A DNA stretch of 64,000 nucleotides. Source: Bradyrhizobium diazoefficiens. Its GTDB lineage: Bacteria; Pseudomonadota; Alphaproteobacteria; Rhizobiales; Xanthobacteraceae. A program made the position numbers and the translations under genes. Each line of letters starts with the position of its first letter. Positions within the stretch are counted from its first letter, which is position 1. The DNA is taken from NCBI RefSeq assembly GCF_018131185.1, contig NZ_JAFCJE010000004.1, forward strand, positions 434,001-498,000, read 5' to 3'. Shown here in pieces: positions 56,326 through 63,857 of this stretch. The notes beneath the pieces are model-generated. The model worked only from the letters and a program-made list of their open reading frames with translations. It did no database searches and was not told the origin of the DNA.

Positions 56326-57060
56326 ATGTCAGTAAAGCAGATGCAGCCAGAAGAACTCTACAGGCGGGTCGGACGCCTAATTGAGTCGGCCCCGACATTC
56401 GCGGGGATTAACGGCCTGTCGGTGGATCAAATGACGTGGCTCGGCAGAGCTGAAGCTTTAGTTGTTTCGAGCGGCGACTTAAGGGCGCAAACCGACTTCG
56501 CTTTAGCGAAACAGGCGATTGCTCAACCGCCCGCGCGAGCAATGGCGCAACAGAATTTAATGCTCACCCTCTACAAGGTTCTCGCAGCGGCTGAGTTGGC
56601 ATCACCTCCTGGAGTGCAGGGAGCCTTTATTCCCGTCGGAAACAGTTTCGATGCATACGCGGCAATTGCGAAGGTCATGTCGACAGCCAAGCAAGACGTG
56701 CTGGTCGTCGACCCTTACATGGACGACACCGTTCTTACCGATTTTGGCGGAACACTGACTGAGGGCATTGTGCTGCGTTTATTAACGGATCAAGCAACCG
56801 TAAAACCGAATCTGACCCCTGCGGCCAACCGCTGGAAGAAGCAATTTGCGCGCCGCCCTTTGGAAGTCCGCTTCGCGCCGCAGAAGGCTCTCCACGACAG
56901 AGCTATTTTTATCGACCGATCCGAAGCTTGGACGGTGACCCAATCTTTGAAAGATCTCGCCAAACGCTCGCCAGCTGAAATCGTTCGGGCTGACGATATT
57001 GCGCCCCTTAAGATCGCGTCTTATGAGGCCATTTGGTTGAATTCCACGATTATTGTTTGA
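56326..57060 (+). CDS. phospholipase D-fold protein (degenerate HKD), function unknown
   Basis: Protein of 244 residues. An ATG at 56305 is also in frame, but it directly follows the nrdJ hairpin. The first 90 residues are helical. The second half looks like a PLD-type fold: DAYAAIAKVMSTAKQDVLVVDPYMDDTVL, then PLEVRFAPQKALHDRAIFIDRSEAWTVTQSLKDLAKR (in parts). The usual HxK is HDR (His190, Asp191, Arg192), as in a PLD subgroup often seen in accessory and defence loci. Codon use and GC are clearly different from nrdJ. It may be a nuclease or a binding module. Confidence 0.7.
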   Translation: MSVKQMQPEELYRRVGRLIESAPTFAGINGLSVDQMTWLGRAEALVVSSGDLRAQTDFALAKQAIAQPPARAMAQQNLMLTLYKVLAAAELASPPGVQGAFIPVGNSFDAYAAIAKVMSTAKQDVLVVDPYMDDTVLTDFGGTLTEGIVLRLLTDQATVKPNLTPAANRWKKQFARRPLEVRFAPQKALHDRAIFIDRSEAWTVTQSLKDLAKRSPAEIVRADDIAPLKIASYEAIWLNSTIIV

Positions 57061-57067
57061 GACAACG

Positions 57068-57256
57068 ATGTCTGAAGAGATTAAACCTGGAAGTGTCGTT
57101 CAACTAAAATCCGGTGGTCCCCTTATGACGGTGACTTGGGTAGAGGACCGCCATGTACGAGAAGCTTACTGTGAATGGTTTATCCAAGACAAAGCTCCGT
57201 GGAAGCAGGAGGGAGCCGTATTCCCTGTTACTTCTCTGCGGCTAATTGAACCTTAG
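57068..57256 (+). CDS. DUF2158 (YodC-like) small protein
   Basis: Protein of 62 residues, 7 bp after the PLD-fold gene. It matches the short DUF2158/YodC pattern: KPGSVVQLKSGGPLMTVTWV, then CEWFIQDKAPWKQEGAVFPVTSL. This is a small SH3-like beta barrel fold without known function. Probably co-transcribed with the PLD-fold gene. It converges with the HEPN-like gene (16 bp apart). Confidence 0.75.
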   Translation: MSEEIKPGSVVQLKSGGPLMTVTWVEDRHVREAYCEWFIQDKAPWKQEGAVFPVTSLRLIEP

Positions 57257-57272
57257 CAAACAACCAAAACTC

Positions 57273-58265
57273 CTATCGCTTGCCCCCTTCCACGCCGAGT
57301 TCTTCGCCAAGTGCGATCAAAAATTCGAGCCTGTGGCGACGGAGAATCTCTAGAATTGCGGCGCGAGGATCATAGTGCCGCTTCGGGACATCTCTGAGCA
57401 CCGAATCCACAACGAACTCCTGCAACGTCAGGTATTCACTCGCAGACTCAGTTCCCTTTGCAAAATCAGCAGCGCTTTTCGACGGCGCCGCTGCCGCGAC
57501 CCGCGCCTCCAACTCGCCGATTCTTCGATCCAACTTAGCGATGGGGCTCTCTGGATAACCGTCACTTCCCAATTTGTTTGGAAAGTTGTCGGGAGCAACC
57601 TCGGAAATCGCGAACTCAATTTTCTTAATCAGGTCGACGGTCATCTCGCCGTGTGCGATTGCATCATCAAAAGTCCACGTGTCACGCAATAGGTAGGAAC
57701 CGACTTGAGCCATACCCACTTCATGAACAAGACTGTGACGCCGCGAAAACATTTCGTACAAATATCGACTTCCACCTGCGAGTTCAGATGAGCCCGCGAT
57801 TAGCACCTTCAAGGGAACTGCAATTTCCAGCGCTTTCCACAAGCGTTCAAATATTCGAAGGTAATCCTCAAGATTATTTACTTTGGCGGACACCCCCAAG
57901 AGGTCCGCCAAAGTGACCCGAACCTCGGGCATTTGACTGATTGCCTCTGCATCAACCGACCGCACTTCTCTTGATTCGATCAATTTCGGATCGAAGGTGA
58001 GAACATCTGCCAGCCTTGATCTCGCATGCCACTCCAAGCAAGTCACATATCCGACCAAATAGTAGTCGGTGATGTTGAAGCCTTGTAGTCGACCACGACC
58101 CGCTTTGTCACCAGCAGCATCGTAAACGAGTGCGAGGTGCCTTGCATCATCGAGCAGATCCTCCGCTCTGCCTAAAGCAGTGTAAGCATTGAACGTCGGA
58201 AAAATCGTGTTCCGATGCGAGTCTGCGAACGAAACGTACTGGTGCAGTTTTCTTTCCTTCGCCAC
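57273..58265 (-). CDS. HEPN-like helical protein
   Basis: Protein of 330 residues from a GTG at 58265 with GGAG 8 nt upstream. The chain is mostly helical. Around residue 176 it has SRRHSLVHEVG, which fits the HEPN catalytic motif R-x4-H (Arg176, His181), preceded by helices of the MAE_28990/RiboL-PSP type (YYLVGYVTCLEWHARSRLADVL). The C-terminal part is a coiled coil (IAKLDRRIGELEARVAAA) and a basic end. HEPN proteins with this motif are often RNases in toxin-antitoxin or defence loci. No antitoxin-like partner (MNT) is adjacent, so the role is open. Confidence 0.6.
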   Translation of the reverse strand: MAKERKLHQYVSFADSHRNTIFPTFNAYTALGRAEDLLDDARHLALVYDAAGDKAGRGRLQGFNITDYYLVGYVTCLEWHARSRLADVLTFDPKLIESREVRSVDAEAISQMPEVRVTLADLLGVSAKVNNLEDYLRIFERLWKALEIAVPLKVLIAGSSELAGGSRYLYEMFSRRHSLVHEVGMAQVGSYLLRDTWTFDDAIAHGEMTVDLIKKIEFAISEVAPDNFPNKLGSDGYPESPIAKLDRRIGELEARVAAAAPSKSAADFAKGTESASEYLTLQEFVVDSVLRDVPKRHYDPRAAILEILRRHRLEFLIALGEELGVEGGKR

Positions 58266-58470
58266 TGCGCGCTCCGATCGTCAAAATCATTATACTGATT
58301 GCAGCGAGTGCCCGTAGGACGGGCAGAGCCCCCTTGCAAAACCCATCCTATGCGCTTCTTTGTTTTGGGCCCAGAACGTCTCCGCTCGCTCAATGCTTTC
58401 GCCTCACGAACACCGACGACGATATCGAACGGCAGAGTTGTCCAATGTGCCGCCGGCGTCGCGTAAGTCG

Positions 58471-58776
58471 CTAGAACCCTTCGGTGGGTAGAGCGGGCAT
58501 GGTAAGGATGTGACGCTTGAGCTCGCTGATCTCGAACTGCATGCCCATCAGCTGCTGATACTGATCGAACTCCGTCGCGTTAGCGAAGGGCAGTTGCGGC
58601 GCCAATTGCGTTACCGGTCCGGCACGAGACCAATGGAATAAGCCGGACCAGTCGAAGCTACCGAGTAAGTGGAAAAAGCCGGCGTCTGACAGCGAGTATA
58701 TGAAATAGCCAAGCCCAAAGAGAAATGTACCGATCGCTTCCAGGATCGGGACTGCGGCTGCTGCTATTGCCGGCAT
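58471..58776 (-). CDS. small single-pass membrane protein
   Basis: Protein of 101 residues; ATG at 58776 follows AAGGAG. One N-terminal hydrophobic helix (AAAAVPILEAIGTFLFGLGYFIYSL), then a polar part with FDQYQQLMGMQFEISELKRHILTMP. Not recognised. The 205 bp between it and the HEPN-like gene contain only a small hairpin (gcccgt-agg-acgggc, about 58309-58323). Confidence 0.6.
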   Translation of the reverse strand: MPAIAAAAVPILEAIGTFLFGLGYFIYSLSDAGFFHLLGSFDWSGLFHWSRAGPVTQLAPQLPFANATEFDQYQQLMGMQFEISELKRHILTMPALPTEGF

Positions 58777-59089
58777 GAAGTTCTCCTTGTCTATGACGAG
58801 GACCCCGGAGGCTACCCGATGCACCGTTGATTCGCTTTGTGGATAGCGGGGATTGCCGCTTTACCGTTCTGCGTGTGTACCGATCGGATTGCCGATCTGC
58901 GGCTTCGGCTCGCGTTTGGTGCGCGGCGGCAATCGAGTGCACCCTCACAGCAATTCCAGATTGGTTCCGGCTTTAACGCTCATCAATACCCTGCCGCCGA
59001 ATTGCCTTTGCGGCCGCCCCCTTCCCTCCTAAACTCTCGACCCCGCCGGCATGAGTTCCCGACGCGCCCCGGTATAGCGGAGTCAAATT
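58777..59089. other. divergent intergenic region
   Basis: About 310 bp between the small membrane protein and the ParB-like gene. Both should have their promoters here; no consensus element was identified. Confidence 0.35.
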
Positions 59090-59605
59090 ATGCCCAAACC
59101 GGAAAGCTTCCCGATCGAGACAATCTTCGTTCCCACGAAGCAGAAGAAAGCCATCAAGCCCGAGGTCGTCGGGGAGATCGCGGAAAGCATGCTGGACATC
59201 GGACAACAGACCCCGATTTCCGTTCGGCTCGACGGAGACCGCCTCGTTCTGGTCGAGGGACTGCATCGGTTAGAGGCCTGCAAGGCGCTCGGCGAGACGA
59301 CCATTCTTGGTGTCCTGGTTCCGGCCGAGCTGGCTCAGCACAAGCCGCTGCTCGCCGAACGACCCGAAGTCGAGGCCGAGCGCATCAAGATGGCGCGATT
59401 GAAGCAATTGCGCCTCGAGAAGGAAGCCGCAGAGGCGTCGACGGCTGCCTTGAAGGGTGTCAAGCAGGCGGAATCGCCGCGCAGCCGTCCGGCGAAAGGT
59501 ATCCGCGACAATCCGAAGGCATCACCGGGCCGGACTGCGAAATCGGCGCCAAAATCATTGTCGGCCTGGATCACGCAGCAAAAGAGCAGCGGCGACCGCT
59601 ATTGA
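59090..59605 (+). CDS. ParB/Srx-fold protein
   Basis: Protein of 171 residues with GGAG 7 nt before the ATG. Residues 5-90 form a ParB N-terminal-like domain (IKPEVVGEIAESMLDIGQQTPISV, LVEGLHRLEACKALGE, where GLHR replaces the usual GERR). The rest is charged and basic (RLKQLRLEKEAAEAST, then a Lys/Ser/Arg tail). There is no ParA partner and no HTH domain, so it is not a partitioning protein in the strict sense. Stand-alone ParB-fold proteins may bind CTP or DNA; unknown here. Confidence 0.8.
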   Translation: MPKPESFPIETIFVPTKQKKAIKPEVVGEIAESMLDIGQQTPISVRLDGDRLVLVEGLHRLEACKALGETTILGVLVPAELAQHKPLLAERPEVEAERIKMARLKQLRLEKEAAEASTAALKGVKQAESPRSRPAKGIRDNPKASPGRTAKSAPKSLSAWITQQKSSGDRY

Positions 59606-59614
59606 TGGTTAGCG

Positions 59615-59724
59615 CCGTCATTCCGGGGCGCGCCCGCTTGGGCGCGAGCCCGGAATCCATCGGGCGGCAGGAGGAGCGGCGCAATGGATTCCGGGCTCGC
59701 GCTTCGCGCGCCCCGGAATGACGG
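59615..59724. repeat. 110-bp palindromic dispersed element
   Basis: Left end ccgtcattccggggcgcgc and right end gcgcgccccggaatgacgg are perfectly complementary, with further pairing inside (gcccggaatcc / ggattccgggc). The ends start 10 bp after the ParB-like stop. It is the 'cgtcattccggggc' class of palindromic elements that is abundant between genes in Bradyrhizobium. Confidence 0.85.
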
Positions 59725-59894
59725 TGAGTTCTTGCGTGGTTGCCACCGCATGACGGCCGCAATCCTTCAATCGCGGCCACCTCTCCCTTACCGATCAACC
59801 GCCCCTCTCGTGCCCATGCGGGCCGAGATCGCTGATCCAGCACCAGGTCATCTAAACATGCTAGCAGGAAGCTCCTGTCCAGATGCGAGGTCCC

Positions 59895-60392
59895 ATGTTG
59901 AACTTCCAGCTCCCATGGCACGAGATCTTTGCCCCGACGCATTCGCTCTTGGAAATGCTCGTGCGGGGCACCATCATGTATTTCGGCATCTTCGTGTTGA
60001 TGCGCCTCATCCTGAAGCGACAAACCGGCGGGATCAGCATCCCGGATGTGCTCCTCGTCGTGCTTCTGGCCGACGCCGCACAGAACGGCATGGCAGGTGA
60101 ATACCGGTCGATCACGGAAGGTCTGGTGCTCGTTGCCACCATTATCTTCTGGAACTTTGCCATCGATTGGCTCGGTTATCACGTGCCCTTCCTGGAGCGG
60201 CTTGTTCGGCCCCCGCCGCTGCTTCTGATCAAGAACGGCCAGGTTCTTCGCCGCCATCTGCGACAGGAGCTGGTGACGATGGACGAGTTGCTGAGCAAGC
60301 TCCGGGAAGAAGGCGTCGATAGCCCTGCGGACGTGATCGAGGCCTATATCGAAGGCGACGGCAACATCAGCGTGAAAAAGAAGGAAAAGTGA
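59895..60392 (+). CDS. DUF421 (YetF/YcaP-type) membrane protein
   Basis: Protein of 165 residues. The ATG at 59895 (MLNFQLPWHEIF) follows GAGG by 6 nt; an ATG 12 bp earlier lacks a site. Three membrane helices come first (LVRGTIMYFGIFVLMRLIL, ISIPDVLLVVLLADAAQNG, LVLVATIIFWNFAIDWLGY), then a cytoplasmic domain with PPPLLLIKNGQVLRRHLRQELVTMDELLSKLREEGV, the DUF421 signature (seen in parts). Function unknown; relatives have been linked to spore and envelope properties. Confidence 0.85.
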   Translation: MLNFQLPWHEIFAPTHSLLEMLVRGTIMYFGIFVLMRLILKRQTGGISIPDVLLVVLLADAAQNGMAGEYRSITEGLVLVATIIFWNFAIDWLGYHVPFLERLVRPPPLLLIKNGQVLRRHLRQELVTMDELLSKLREEGVDSPADVIEAYIEGDGNISVKKKEK

Positions 60393-60394
60393 CG

Positions 60395-60510
60395 CGCGAG
60401 ATCGCGGCGGCCGGCGAAGCCGTCTCCATCGCGCGCATGTAGAGGTCGATCAGGCTTTCGCGCTCGCTCTTGTCATCCTTGCGCAGCTTGATGATCTGCT
60501 TGGGATTTCA
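60395..60510 (-). pseudogene. 3' fragment of a GapR-like (DUF2312) gene
   Basis: On the minus strand the fragment reads DVK, then after a two-base deletion KQIIKLRKDDKSERESLIDLY-MRAMETASPAA. This matches the end of the intact DUF2312 gene at 62567-62833 (DVKILKEIIKLRKEDKNERDERESLLDLYMRAMETATPEQ, in parts). The N-terminal half is missing. A dead partial copy 2.1 kb from the parent. Confidence 0.85.
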
Positions 60511-60535
60511 CGTCAGCCGCCCTGGGCTTCGGCAT

Positions 60536-60772
60536 TCAAATTCGGGGCCCGGCATCGCAGCGCGTCGAGATCTGAAGCTCCATCAGCGCCATGCGCTGCA
60601 GGACGATTGGGTCTCGCTCGCCCTCCTTCGCGGTGCGGAGTATCGATTCCGCGATCGCCTGAACGTGCGCGGAGCCGACCGGTGCAGGGAGTGACGCAAC
60701 CGCCGCGTCCAGCGCCGCTTTCATCACCTCGATCGTTTCAGGCGAAAAGGATGCATTCGAGAAGTCTAGCAT
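60536..60772 (-). CDS. small conserved protein
   Basis: Protein of 78 residues. It starts MLDFSNASFSPETIEVMKAALDAAVASLP and continues with IAESILRTAKEGERDPIVLQRMALMELQ. It is helical with no membrane part. Proteins of this shape recur in Bradyrhizobium and are unannotated. The ribosome site is weak. Confidence 0.65.
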   Translation of the reverse strand: MLDFSNASFSPETIEVMKAALDAAVASLPAPVGSAHVQAIAESILRTAKEGERDPIVLQRMALMELQISTRCDAGPRI

Positions 60773-60842
60773 GGTGTCGATCCGGAGGTCACCGCGCGCG
60801 CCCGCGTCTTGCCGGCGCGCGACGTCGCTGCTTCAACATGGC

Positions 60843-61148
60843 TCACCAGCGTCGCCCCCAACTCCCGCGCCAGCTGCTTCCCCATCCACCGCCACCGCGG
60901 AGCAGGCGGACGACGAGGAGCAGCAGGACCGCGCCTATGGTGGCGTTGACGATGGCGCTGATGATGCCGCTGCCAAGGTGCACGCCGAGCTGAGGGAACA
61001 GCCAGCTGCCGAAAAACGCGCCGAAGATTCCGACAACGATATCACCGACGATCCCAAAGCCGGTGCCGCGGACGATCTGGCCCGCCAGCCAGCCGGCGAC
61101 GAGACCCACAAACAGGATGAGCAAAAGGCTTTCGCTCGACATATGCAT
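60843..61148 (-). CDS. GlsB/YeaQ/YmgE-family membrane protein
   Basis: Protein of 101 residues. ATG at 61148 with GAGG 7 nt upstream. Three hydrophobic helices with the family Gly pattern (LLILFVGLVAGWLAGQIVRG, GIVGDIVVGIFGAFFGSWLF, GIISAIVNATIGAVLLLLVVRLL), then a Trp/Arg/Gly-rich tail. The family (transglycosylase-associated) is often stress induced in other bacteria; function unknown. No EcfG consensus was found upstream, only a one-mismatch site about 300 bp away. Confidence 0.85.
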   Translation of the reverse strand: MHMSSESLLLILFVGLVAGWLAGQIVRGTGFGIVGDIVVGIFGAFFGSWLFPQLGVHLGSGIISAIVNATIGAVLLLLVVRLLRGGGGWGSSWRGSWGRRW

Positions 61149-61686
61149 TTTGATACCTCAATGGTTCGATCGCATGACAGTTGAATTGTGCAAAGCTGGG
61201 CGACCACGCTCGTCGGGCGTTGGGGCCATTGGTCGTGTCCAGCCGAGCTTTCCTTGCAGATCACCAGGCTGAAGCCACGGTTGATCTGAACGGCATTGCC
61301 GGGCTGTTCGACAGTTTCCGGTTGGTGCGGACGGAGGATTCAGGCGCCGTGCCGGACCTGGCAAGCGAGTGCGATCCTTGTGTCGCTGCAGGGAGTCAGG
61401 ATCGACGTTCGATCCCGCTCGCGTACATATTGCCTTCTCAACATGCGCAAGGGCCGACGGTTCCTCTCGGCACAACTTATATTTGAATATTCTGATGGCG
61501 CTAAAGCCCGCGCCCGGGAATGATACCGCGAACGCCACTATTCTTCGATTTTTGCAGGCATTCCCGATAAGGCCGCATCAATCGTCATTAAACCACAAAT
61601 AGAAGCGGAACTTCGACTGGCCCGGCCCGTTTGCTCTCCATGGCTGACTCTCGTCGGCATCATACTTAATCGAATTGGAAAATCAG
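61149..61686 (+). other. intergenic region with one EcfG promoter
   Basis: About 540 bp between divergent genes. Contains the EcfG-type site at 61608. The open frame at 61181-61486 has no protein-like features. Nothing else seen. Confidence 0.45.
61608..61632 (+). promoter_or_regulatory. EcfG-type general stress promoter for the second DUF1236 gene
   Basis: GGAAC (61608-61612), 16 bp, CGTT (61629-61632), exact consensus, ending 54 bp before the ATG at 61687. Confidence 0.75.
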
Positions 61687-62403
61687 ATGAAACATACTTT
61701 GATGGCTTCTGTCGCCGTTGCGGCCTTGTTTGCAGCGACCGGTCTTGCGATGGCTCAAGGCGGAGCAAAGGCTCCTGAGTCTCCCGCTGCCGTTGCGCCG
61801 AAAGCCGACAGCGCGGCACCGATGAATGCGCCCGCAGCAAAGGGCGCGCCCGATGCAAAGCAGCTCGGCGACGCAAAGGTCGATGGCAAGCCGAAGGCGG
61901 CGGAAGGAATGGCCCCTGCGACCACGTCGAAGGACGTGAAGAATTCGGCTTCCGAAACCAAGCCGTCCACCGACGGCAAGATGACCGGCGAGATGAAGGC
62001 CGATGGGAAGGCCGATGGGAAGGCCGATGGGAAGGCAAAGGCGACTGATTCCGCCACCACGTCGAAGGACCTGAAGACGCCAACTGCGGAGGGCAAGCCT
62101 GCCGCACCGGACGGCAAGACGACCGGCAATGCCGCGACCACGGCGGTCGCCGCGCCTCCCGCCGAAAAGCGTACCCAGATCACTTCGGCCATCAAGCAGG
62201 AGAAGGTCGAGGAAGTCACCAACGTGAACTTCAACCTGTCTATCGGCACCGTCGTCCCGACAAGCGTCCGTTATCACCCGTTGCCGAGCCGTATCGTCGA
62301 AATCTATCCGGCGTGGCGCGGATACGAGTTCATCCTGGTGCAGGGCAGGTACGTCATCCTTCGTCCGCACACCCACGAGATCGTCTATATCATCGAGGGC
62401 TAA
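61687..62403 (+). CDS. DUF1236 domain secreted protein, paralogue of the gene at 28264
   Basis: Protein of 238 residues. Start at the ATG at 61687 after GGAAA. Signal peptide MKHTLMASVAVAALFAATGLAMA, then about 140 residues rich in Ala, Lys, Pro, Asp and Thr with the near-repeats ATTSKDVKN / ATTSKDLKT and three 12-bp repeats coding KADG (about 61998-62035). The C-terminal DUF1236 domain is ITSAIKQEKVEEVTNVNFNL, PTSVRYHPLPSRIVEIYPAW, YVILRPHTHEIVYII. It shares architecture and EcfG promoter with its paralogue, but the disordered parts differ. Confidence 0.85.
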   Translation: MKHTLMASVAVAALFAATGLAMAQGGAKAPESPAAVAPKADSAAPMNAPAAKGAPDAKQLGDAKVDGKPKAAEGMAPATTSKDVKNSASETKPSTDGKMTGEMKADGKADGKADGKAKATDSATTSKDLKTPTAEGKPAAPDGKTTGNAATTAVAAPPAEKRTQITSAIKQEKVEEVTNVNFNLSIGTVVPTSVRYHPLPSRIVEIYPAWRGYEFILVQGRYVILRPHTHEIVYIIEG

Positions 62404-62431
62404 GCGCAGTCCGACGGATCACGCACAAGAT

Positions 62432-62460
62432 CGAGAGGGCGGCCCATGGCCGCCCTCTCG
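62432..62460 (+). terminator. hairpin after the DUF1236 gene
   Basis: cgagagggcggcc / cat / ggccgccctctcg, a 13-bp perfect stem, 28 bp past the stop, followed by tcgttcc. No long T-run. Confidence 0.65.
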
Positions 62461-62566
62461 TCGTTCCGCCCGAGCCTATCCACCAGGCAGCTCTTGCCAC
62501 GCCGCGAAGCGATAGCCGCAAGCCACCGATCGCGGCGACCTCTCCTCGCCGATCAACCCGATCGTC

Positions 62567-62833
62567 TCACGCCGCCTTGGCCTGCTCCGGCGTCGCCGTC
62601 TCCATCGCGCGCATGTAGAGGTCGAGCAGGCTTTCGCGCTCGTCGCGCTCGTTCTTGTCTTCCTTGCGCAGCTTGATGATCTCCTTGAGGATTTTCACGT
62701 CGAAACCCTCGCCCTTGGCTTCCGCGAAGACTTCCTTCTTCTGCTCGCTCAACTCCTGCATTTCGCTGTCGAGGTTCTCGATCCGCTCGACGAAGGAACG
62801 GATCTTGCCGCCGGGAATGGTGATGTCGGACAT
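62567..62833 (-). CDS. GapR-family DNA-binding protein (DUF2312)
   Basis: Protein of 88 residues with the strong site GAGGAGG before the ATG at 62833. It matches the DUF2312/GapR family: IRSFVERIENLDSEMQELSEQKKEVFAEAKGEGFDVKILKEIIKLRK (in parts), then a conserved C-terminal helix LLDLYMRAMETA. In Caulobacter GapR is a nucleoid-associated protein that binds overtwisted DNA ahead of forks and RNA polymerase. The intact copy here is normal in length; a broken copy lies at 60395-60510. Confidence 0.88.
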   Translation of the reverse strand: MSDITIPGGKIRSFVERIENLDSEMQELSEQKKEVFAEAKGEGFDVKILKEIIKLRKEDKNERDERESLLDLYMRAMETATPEQAKAA

Positions 62834-62942
62834 GGTGCCTCCTCGCTGACTGAGGTCGCGAAAATGCCCGCAAAGAAATAACCAATGTGTTAACCTCAGC
62901 CTCCTCCGCATTGTCCTGTGGAAAAGCCGAGGGAGCCGTTCC

Positions 62943-63725
62943 ATGGCCGAGCTTCGCTTCGATGACGGTGCCGCCTATGAGCAGATGATGGGCGTCTGGA
63001 GCCGGTCGGTCGGCGAGATCTTTCTCGACTGGCTGAAGCCGGCACAGGGGCTGCGCTGGATCGATGTCGGCTGCGGCAGCGGCGCCTTCACCGAGCTCAT
63101 TGTTGCGCGCTGCGCGCCGCTCGATGTGCAGGGCATCGACCCTTCCGAGGGACAGCTCGCCTTTGCCCGCACGCGGCCCGGCGCGCGCGGCGCCATGTTT
63201 CAAACAGGCGATGCCATGGCACTGCCATTTGAGGCGGCAAGCTTCGATGCCGCGGTGATGGCCCTGGTTCTCGTCTTCGTGCCGGACCCCGCGAAAGGTG
63301 TGGCTGAACTGGCGCGGGTCGTTCGTCCCGGCGGGCTGGTCGCGACCTACATGTGGGACATGCTGGGCGGCGAATCTCCGCTCGATCCGATCCTCGACGA
63401 GATGCGCGCGATGGGGCTGTCGCCGACGCGTCCGCCGCATATGGAAGTGTCGACCCTTGCGGCGCTGCAGGACCTCTGGCGCGCGGCCGGGCTGCTGGAG
63501 CTCGAAACCCGCGAGATCACCGTGCAGCGGACGTTTGCCGATTTCGACGAGTTCTGGGCCGTGCAGACAAAGTCCCCCACCACCGCGCCTGTCATCGCGG
63601 CGATGCCGGCGGCCGATGTCGCCGAGCTCATGCGGCGCGTGAAGGCGCGTCTTCCCGCTGACGCGGACGGCCGCATCACCACCAGCGCCCGCGCGCACGC
63701 GATCAGGGGACGCAAGCCGGGGTGA
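62943..63725 (+). CDS. class I SAM-dependent methyltransferase
   Basis: Protein of 260 residues; ATG follows GAGGGAG. The SAM motif I is WIDVGCGSGAFTELI (residues 39-53), motif II QGIDPSEGQLAFAR, then GDAMALPFEAASFDAAVMALVL and the post-motif VVRPGGLVATYMWD. The length fits the Methyltransf_11/25 type. Substrate unknown. It is divergent from the GapR-family gene. Confidence 0.9.
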   Translation: MAELRFDDGAAYEQMMGVWSRSVGEIFLDWLKPAQGLRWIDVGCGSGAFTELIVARCAPLDVQGIDPSEGQLAFARTRPGARGAMFQTGDAMALPFEAASFDAAVMALVLVFVPDPAKGVAELARVVRPGGLVATYMWDMLGGESPLDPILDEMRAMGLSPTRPPHMEVSTLAALQDLWRAAGLLELETREITVQRTFADFDEFWAVQTKSPTTAPVIAAMPAADVAELMRRVKARLPADADGRITTSARAHAIRGRKPG

Positions 63726-63768
63726 TATCAGCAGAGGGTTACGATGCTCGACCTGCTTGCGCGGTGTC

Positions 63769-63844
63769 GTAGGGTGGGCAAAGGCGCGCTTGCACCGTGC
63801 CCACGAACTTTTCGATCCGGCCAGCGACGCGTGGGCCCACCTAC
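63769..63844. repeat. dispersed inverted-repeat element
   Basis: gtagggtgggc on the left and gcccacctac on the right flank a GC-rich core with two more cac/gtg-type half sites. This 'gtagggtgggcaaagg' element is a frequent intergenic repeat in Bradyrhizobium. It fills the space between the methyltransferase and the last gene. Confidence 0.6.
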
Positions 63845-63857
63845 GCGCTGTTGATTC

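Noticed and set aside
61438..61462. Minus-strand EcfG-like site for the GlsB/YeaQ-type gene
   Set aside because: Reads AACA instead of AACG on the plus strand and lies about 300 bp from the gene.
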